In this document: positions 59,032 to 64,000 of the stretch, in pieces
How the letters are laid out: each line of letters begins with the position of its first letter
Position numbering within the stretch: position 1 is the stretch's first letter
Position numbers and translations under genes: made by a program
Notes under the pieces: generated by a model
What the model saw: only the letters and a program-made list of their open reading frames with translations
The model's database searches: none
Told to the model about the DNA's origin: nothing
DNA from: Ramlibacter henchirensis
Lineage (GTDB): Bacteria > Pseudomonadota > Gammaproteobacteria > Burkholderiales > Burkholderiaceae_C
Assembly: GCF_004682015.1 (NCBI RefSeq)
Contig: NZ_SMLM01000004.1
Span: 322,533-386,532, forward strand
DNA: 64,000 nucleotides
Direction of reading: 5' to 3'

Positions 59032-60510
59032 TCAGCGGCCGGCCGTCGTCTCCAGCCCGGTCCAACCACCCCCCAACGACTGGATCAACGCCACCGCCGC
59101 CGCCTGCCGGTCGGACTGCAGCTGCACCAGCGCGCGGCGGGCGTTCTGCGCGGTCGCCTGCGCATTGACCACCTCGGTGAAGCCCACCTGCCCCGCCTGG
59201 TAGCGGTTGAGCACCTGCTGCTCCACCAGGTCGGCCGCGCGCGAGGCTTCCTCGCGCAGCGTGACCTGCTGCGACAGCACGCGCACGCCGGCCAGCTGGT
59301 CCTCGACGTTCTGGAAGGCGGTCAGCACGGTCTGGCGATACCGCGCCACCGCTTCCTCGAAACCGGCCCGCGCGGCGTCGACCTGCGCGCCGGTCGCGCC
59401 GGCGTTGAAGATCGTCTGAGCCACCGAAGCGCCGAGCGCCCACACCAGCGAGGAGGCGCTGAACAGGTCGCCGATGCTCGCCGCGCCCGCGCCCAGCGAG
59501 CCGCTCAGGCGAAGGCTGGGGAACCAGGCGCTCTGCGCGATACCGATCTCCTCGTTGGCCTGCGCCACGCGGCGCTCGGCGGACGCGATGTCGGGCCGGC
59601 GCTGCAGCAGGGTCGAGGGCACCGACAGCGGCACGTCGGGCACGGTGATCGGCCAGTTCGGCTCGGCCTTCAGCGAGAAGCTGGCGGGCGCCTGCCCGAC
59701 CAGCACCGCGATCGCGTGTTCGAGCTGCGCGCGCTGCCGCTCCACCGTCAGCAGGTCGGCGCGCGCGTTGGCCAGCTGGGTCTGCGCCTGCAGCACGTCG
59801 GTGCGCGCGGCGATGCCGGCGTTGTAGCGGTTGTTGGTGATCTGCAGCACCCGCTCGTAGCCGGCGACGGTTTGCGACAGCAGGTGCCGCTGCGCGTCGG
59901 CTTCGCGCAGGCCGAAGTAGTTGGCCGCCACCTCGCCCTGCGCGGCCAGACGCGCGGCTGCCAGGTCCGCGAGGCTGGCCTGCTCGCCCGCGCGTGCGCC
60001 GGCGACGCTTCGCGAGAGGCGCCCCCACACATCGGGCTCCCAGCTCGCGCCGATGTCGAACTGGTAGCTGCTGCGCGTGCTGCCCCCGCCGGATCCGGTG
60101 ACGACGGTCGCGCCGGTCGACGTGGTCGTGGTCGTCGTGCCGCCACCGCGCGTACCGCTGCGATTGGCGCTGGCGTCGAGGCCGACGACGGGGAACAACG
60201 TGGCCCGCTGCTGCGCGACGAGGGCCCGCGCCTGGGCATACGCGGCTGCGGCCGCAGCCACGTTCTGGTTGGACACCTCGACCCGCGCGGCCAGGTCGCT
60301 GAGGACGGGGTCGTTGAACAGCTGCCACCACGGGCCGCGCTCCAGGGTATCGGCCGGCGCGGCGCGAACCCATTCGCCCTGGCCTTGCTTGAAGGCGACG
60401 GGCGTGTCGACGACGGGCGGGGTGTCGTAGCGCGGGCCGATGGACGCGCAGGCGGTGAGCGCGAGGCAGATGGCCAGGCAGAGGGGTTTGAGGAGCAACG
60501 ATCGAGTCAT
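59032..60510 (-). CDS. RND efflux outer-membrane lipoprotein (NodT/OprM family)
   Basis: This 492-residue protein has a lipoprotein signal ending in LTAC and the two repeated outer-membrane efflux (OEP) segments that form a trimeric channel. The first motif is LFNDPVLSDLAARVEVSNQNVAAAAAAY. It should pair with the RND permease at 60584 and a periplasmic adaptor outside the window. A repeat lies between the two genes. A Gly/Thr-rich insert at residues about 118-138 is unusual. Confidence 0.9.
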   Translation of the reverse strand: MTRSLLLKPLCLAICLALTACASIGPRYDTPPVVDTPVAFKQGQGEWVRAAPADTLERGPWWQLFNDPVLSDLAARVEVSNQNVAAAAAAYAQARALVAQQRATLFPVVGLDASANRSGTRGGGTTTTTTSTGATVVTGSGGGSTRSSYQFDIGASWEPDVWGRLSRSVAGARAGEQASLADLAAARLAAQGEVAANYFGLREADAQRHLLSQTVAGYERVLQITNNRYNAGIAARTDVLQAQTQLANARADLLTVERQRAQLEHAIAVLVGQAPASFSLKAEPNWPITVPDVPLSVPSTLLQRRPDIASAERRVAQANEEIGIAQSAWFPSLRLSGSLGAGAASIGDLFSASSLVWALGASVAQTIFNAGATGAQVDAARAGFEEAVARYRQTVLTAFQNVEDQLAGVRVLSQQVTLREEASRAADLVEQQVLNRYQAGQVGFTEVVNAQATAQNARRALVQLQSDRQAAAVALIQSLGGGWTGLETTAGR

Positions 60511-60543
60511 GGCGACGCGCGAGGGCAGGATGAGGGCTGTCTT

Positions 60544-60575
60544 GCTCCCTCCCTTCCGGGGGAGGGTTGGGGTGG
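60544..60575. repeat. Dispersed GC-rich palindromic repeat, copy C (inverted)
   Basis: GCTCCCTCCCTTCCGGGGGAGGGTTGGGGTGG is the reverse-orientation version of copies A and B. It fills the gap between the RND permease and outer-membrane protein genes. Confidence 0.75.
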
Positions 60576-60583
60576 CCGCATGC

Positions 60584-63500
60584 TCACGCCGCCTCCGGCA
60601 CGTGGCTGCGCGCCAGCGCGCGCTCGTGCGGGCTTCTGCGCCGCAGCTTGTCCAGCAGCAGGTACACCACCGGCGTCGTGAGCAATGTGAGCAGCTGGCT
60701 GGCGATCAGCCCGCCGACGATGGCGATCCCCAGCGGCCGGCGCAGCTCCGCGCCCTCGCCGAAACCGATCGCCAGCGGCAGCGCGCCCAGCGCGGCAGCC
60801 AGCGTGGTCATGAGGATCGGCCGGAAGCGCAGCAGGCACGCCTCTCGCACCGCCGCCACCGGCGACAGCCCGCGCGAGCGCTCGGCGTCGAGGGCGAAGT
60901 CGATGATCATGATCGCGTTCTTCTTCACGATGCCGATCAGGAGGAACAGCCCGATCAGCGCCATGATCGACAGCTCCAGGCGGAACAGCATCAGCCCGAG
61001 CACCGCGCCCACCCCGGCCGAGGGCAGCGTGGAGAGCACGGTGATCGGATGCACCAGGCTCTCGTACAGCACGCCCAGCACGAGGTAGATCACGACGATC
61101 GCCGCCAGGATCAGCAGCGGCTGCTGCGACTGCGACTCCTGCGCCGCGCGCGCAGTGCCCTGGAAGCTGCCCCGCACATTCGTCGGCATCGCGATCGCGG
61201 CCTCCGCCGCCTTCACCGCCGCCTGCCCTTCGACGATGGTGCTGCCTTCGGCCAGGTTGTACGAGATCGTGGTCGCCAGTTCCGCGTCCTGGTGGTTCAG
61301 CGACGTGGCGGTGGGCCGCTCGACCACCTTCGCGATGGCCGACAGCGGCACCATGTTCCGCGCCGACCCGCTCAGCGCCTGCCCCGTCGCCTGGTCGCGC
61401 AGTGCGGGGTTGATGGTAGTGCTGGTCGCCGTCGTGGTCGTGCCGGCCGAAGCCGTGCTGCCGGTCGCCGCCGGGGACGCGACCGCATTGCGCGCCGGCA
61501 CGTAGACGTCGCGCAGCGCGAGCGGGCTGAGGATGTAGCGCTGCGCCACGCCCAGGATCACGCGGTACTGGTTCAGCTCGCCATAGATCGTGGCCACCTG
61601 CCGCTGGCCGAAGGCGTTGTACAGCGCGTTGTCGACGTCGCGCGAGGTGATGCCCAGGCGCGAAGCGCTGTCCTTGTCGACTTCGACGAACAGCTCCACG
61701 CTGTTCTCCTGCTGGTCGGTGTCCACATCCACCAGCGCCGGCTGCCGTTTCATCGAGTCGGCCAGCCGCGTGGCCCAGCGCTTGAGGTCCTCGACGTTGT
61801 CGCTCTTGAGCGTGTACTGGTAGGTCGAGCTGCTCTGCCGGCCGCCCATGCGCAGGTCCTGCACCGGGTTGAGGAACAGGCTCACGCCCGGGACGTTCTT
61901 CTGCAGCTGCGGCCGCAACCGCGCGATCACCGCCTGCGCCCGCTCGCCCTGCGCGCGCTCGGAAGCGGGCTTCAACGTGACGAACATGAAGCCGCCGCCC
62001 GCACGGCCGCCGCCGGTGAAGCCCACCACCGTGTCCACTGCGGGATCGGCGCGGATGATGTCCACCAGCTGGCGCAGCTTCTCCTGCATGGCCTGGAACG
62101 AGATGCTCTGGTCGGCGCGCAGGCCGCCCGTGATCTGGCCGGTGTCCTGCTGCGGGAAGAAGCCCTTGGGGATCTTCACGAACAGGTAGGCGTTCAGCCC
62201 GATCACGACCAGCAGGATGGCCAGCACCATCCAGCGCGCCTGCAGCGCCCAGTCCAGGGTCCAGGCGTACGTGCGGTGCATCGCGTCGTAGCTGCGCTCG
62301 GCCCAACGTGCGAGGCGGCCGGGCGGCTTGCCGGACGCGTCGTGCGGCTTCAGCAGCCAGGCGCACAGCATCGGCGTGGTGGTCAGCGAGATCAGCAGCG
62401 AGATCATCACGGCCGCCGACAGCGTGACCGCGAACTCGCGGAACAGCCGACCGACCTGCCCGCCCATGAACAGCAGCGGGATGAACACCGCCACCAGCGA
62501 CAGGCTGATCGACAGCACCGTGAAGCCGACCTCGCGCGCGCCCAGCAGCGCCGCCTGGAAGCGGTTCATGCCGCGCTCCAGGTGGCGGCTGATGTTCTCC
62601 AGCACCACGATGGCGTCGTCCACCACGAAACCGGTGGCGACCGTCAGCGCCATCAGGCTCAGGTTGTTGAGCGAGAAGCCCATCAGCAGCATCACGCCGA
62701 AGGTGCCCAGCAAGGAGACCACGGTGGCCACGGCGGGAATGAAAGTGGCCCGCGCGCTGCGCAGGAACACGCTGACCACCAGCACGACCAGCGCGATGGC
62801 GATCGCCAGCGTCAGCTCCACCTCGTGCAGCGAGGTGCGGATCGAGGTCGTTCGGTCCGAAGCCAGCACCAGCCGGATGTCCGGCGGCAGCGCCTCCTGC
62901 AGTTCGGGCAGCAGGGCCTTCACCGCGTCGACGGTCTTGATCACGTTGGCGCCGGGCTGCAGCGTGATCGGCACCACCACCGCGGGCTCGCCGTTGAACA
63001 GGCCGATGGTGTTGACGTTCTCCACGCTGTCGCTGACCGTCGCGATGTCGCCCAGCCGTACCGCCGCTCCATCGCGCCAGGCCACCACCAGGCCTCGGTA
63101 GTCGGCGGCCGAAAGGCGGCCCGCCCCGATGGCGATCAGCCCGTCGGCGCCTGGAGCGCTGCTGCCGGTGCTGGTGTAGATCTGCAATCGGCGGCCGCTC
63201 GCATCCTGCACGTCGCCCTTGGGCCGGTTGGCGCTGCCGGCCTGCAGTGCGGCGCGCACGTCCTCGGTGGCGATGCCGTACCTGGTGAGCGCGAAGGGAT
63301 TCAGTTCCACCCGCACCGCCGGCTGCGAGCCGCCGCCCAGCTCCACGTCGCCGACGCCCTGCACCTGGGCGATCTTCTGCTGCACGACGTTGGAGACCGC
63401 GTCGTAGATCTGGCCGGGCGTGCGGCGCGGCGAGGTCAGCGCGAGGATCAACACCGGCGCGGCCGCCGGGTTGGCCTTGCGGTAGGTGGGGTTGCTTCGC

Positions 63501-63868
63501 AGGTTGGCCGGCAGGTCGGCGCGCGACGCGTTGATGGCGGCCTGCACTTCGCGCGCGGCCGAATCGATGTTGCGGTTGAGGTCGAACTGCAGGTTGATGC
63601 GGGTCGAGCCGACGCCGCTGCTGGACGTCATCTCGTTGACGCCCGCGATCACGCCCAGCCGCCGCTCCAGCGGCTGCGCGACGCTCGTCGCCATCGTCTC
63701 CGGGCTGGCGCCGGGGAGGTTGGCGCTGACCGTGATGACGGGAAAGTCGACCTGCGGCAGCGAGGCGACCGGCAGCTTGAAGAACGCGGCGATGCCGGCC
63801 AGCGCGATCCAGACCGTGAGCAGGACGGTGCCGACGGGGCGGCGGACGAAGGGGGCGGAGAGGTTCAT
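60584..63868 (-). CDS. RND family efflux permease (MdtC-like)
   Basis: This 1094-residue inner-membrane pump has 12 membrane helices and the proton-relay acidic pair in GFVVDDAIVVLENISRH. It fits the MdtB/MdtC subgroup (the pump is part of a drug or bile-salt efflux system), judged by the length and by the FPVITVSANLPGASPETMATSVAQPLERRLG segment. A periplasmic Ser/Thr/Ala-rich insert (TGSTASAGTTTTATSTTINP) lies near residue 800. It precedes the outer-membrane protein gene; the adaptor gene must lie outside. Confidence 0.92.
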   Translation of the reverse strand: MNLSAPFVRRPVGTVLLTVWIALAGIAAFFKLPVASLPQVDFPVITVSANLPGASPETMATSVAQPLERRLGVIAGVNEMTSSSGVGSTRINLQFDLNRNIDSAAREVQAAINASRADLPANLRSNPTYRKANPAAAPVLILALTSPRRTPGQIYDAVSNVVQQKIAQVQGVGDVELGGGSQPAVRVELNPFALTRYGIATEDVRAALQAGSANRPKGDVQDASGRRLQIYTSTGSSAPGADGLIAIGAGRLSAADYRGLVVAWRDGAAVRLGDIATVSDSVENVNTIGLFNGEPAVVVPITLQPGANVIKTVDAVKALLPELQEALPPDIRLVLASDRTTSIRTSLHEVELTLAIAIALVVLVVSVFLRSARATFIPAVATVVSLLGTFGVMLLMGFSLNNLSLMALTVATGFVVDDAIVVLENISRHLERGMNRFQAALLGAREVGFTVLSISLSLVAVFIPLLFMGGQVGRLFREFAVTLSAAVMISLLISLTTTPMLCAWLLKPHDASGKPPGRLARWAERSYDAMHRTYAWTLDWALQARWMVLAILLVVIGLNAYLFVKIPKGFFPQQDTGQITGGLRADQSISFQAMQEKLRQLVDIIRADPAVDTVVGFTGGGRAGGGFMFVTLKPASERAQGERAQAVIARLRPQLQKNVPGVSLFLNPVQDLRMGGRQSSSTYQYTLKSDNVEDLKRWATRLADSMKRQPALVDVDTDQQENSVELFVEVDKDSASRLGITSRDVDNALYNAFGQRQVATIYGELNQYRVILGVAQRYILSPLALRDVYVPARNAVASPAATGSTASAGTTTTATSTTINPALRDQATGQALSGSARNMVPLSAIAKVVERPTATSLNHQDAELATTISYNLAEGSTIVEGQAAVKAAEAAIAMPTNVRGSFQGTARAAQESQSQQPLLILAAIVVIYLVLGVLYESLVHPITVLSTLPSAGVGAVLGLMLFRLELSIMALIGLFLLIGIVKKNAIMIIDFALDAERSRGLSPVAAVREACLLRFRPILMTTLAAALGALPLAIGFGEGAELRRPLGIAIVGGLIASQLLTLLTTPVVYLLLDKLRRRSPHERALARSHVPEAA

Positions 63869-63874
63869 CTCTCT

Positions 63875-63910
63875 GCTCCCTCCCCCACCGGGGGAGGGTT
63901 GGGGTGGGGG
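63875..63910. repeat. Dispersed GC-rich palindromic repeat, copy D (inverted)
   Basis: GCTCCCTCCCCCACCGGGGGAGGGTTGGGGTGGGGG matches the repeat family in reverse orientation. It sits just upstream of the RND permease gene. Confidence 0.75.
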
Positions 63911-63955
63911 CACGCACCGGCCCCCATCCAACCCCGCGGCCCATGGAGCGCGCGC

Positions 63956-64000
63956 GTGCCCCCACCCCCGCCCCCCCCCCGGGGGGGGGGGGGGAAAGAG
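63956..64000. other. Abnormal C-run/G-run at window end, possible degraded repeat copy E
   Basis: GTGCCCCCACCCCCG is followed by a run of ten C and then fourteen G before GAAAGAG-like sequence. Its first part resembles the dispersed palindrome, but the homopolymer runs are unlike any of the four clean copies. It is probably a mis-called or mis-assembled repeat. Confidence 0.55.

Overview
The window looks like a chromosomal segment of a high-GC betaproteobacterium of the order Burkholderiales, most likely family Comamonadaceae (for example Ramlibacter, Variovorax or Hydrogenophaga relatives). The grounds are very high GC with matching codon use, five Bug/TctC-type periplasmic receptors without TctAB membrane partners, a DUF6502-DUF5666 gene pair, and an oxygenase cluster that resembles the Comamonas terephthalate genes. 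Genus is inference. I found no tRNA, rRNA, CRISPR array, phage or insertion sequence.

Layout. 1-9 kb: the end of a 7TM sensor, a PhoD-type phosphatase, an EEP-family hydrolase, a divergent MFS transporter/amino-acid-type binding protein pair around an inverted repeat, pssA, a three-gene operon of a winged-helix-like protein and two DUF5985 membrane proteins, and a 2',3'-cyclic phosphodiesterase. 8-19 kb: DUF6502-DUF5666, two tandem PilZ proteins, thioredoxin 2, a lytic-transglycosylase-like protein, a beta-propeller lipoprotein with a clear terminator, a class A PBP, a PmtA-like methyltransferase and an XRE-type coiled-coil regulator. 19-29 kb: mostly single housekeeping or stress genes (DedA, extradiol dioxygenase, phospholipase D family, MFS, histidine phosphatase, MipA, SRPBCC, RRM protein, a TTG-initiated infA, KTSC, hemerythrin).

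29-46 kb is catabolic and regulatory. An FAD oxidoreductase is paired with a Bug receptor. A tight six-gene minus-strand operon follows (FAD-linked oxidase, PotD-like, PotA-like, a fused double permease, a DHDPS/NAL-family lyase and a terminal IclR regulator). Then come an ArsR-type regulator divergent from two small monooxygenase-fold genes, another Bug receptor, and a TPR protein fused to a protein-arginine-methyltransferase-like domain, next to an aminotransferase.

45.5-51 kb is the most interpretable catabolic unit. A divergent IclR regulator faces a Bug receptor, a Rieske oxygenase alpha and beta subunit, a ferredoxin-type reductase and a dienelactone-hydrolase-like enzyme. Gene order, protein lengths and two substrate-binding arginines match the terephthalate 1,2-dioxygenase system (tphR-C-A2-A3-A1), but the expected dehydrogenase gene tphB is missing. 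An operator-like palindrome with a repeated half sits in the divergent promoter.

51-64 kb: YihY, a receiver-like protein, a gamma-glutamyltransferase with a Bug receptor, an unusual crotonase with a Bug receptor, nth, a DnaJ-domain protein, and an RND efflux permease with its outer-membrane lipoprotein. Two families of dispersed palindromic repeats fill the gaps here, and the last 40 bases are an abnormal C-run/G-run that may be sequence error.
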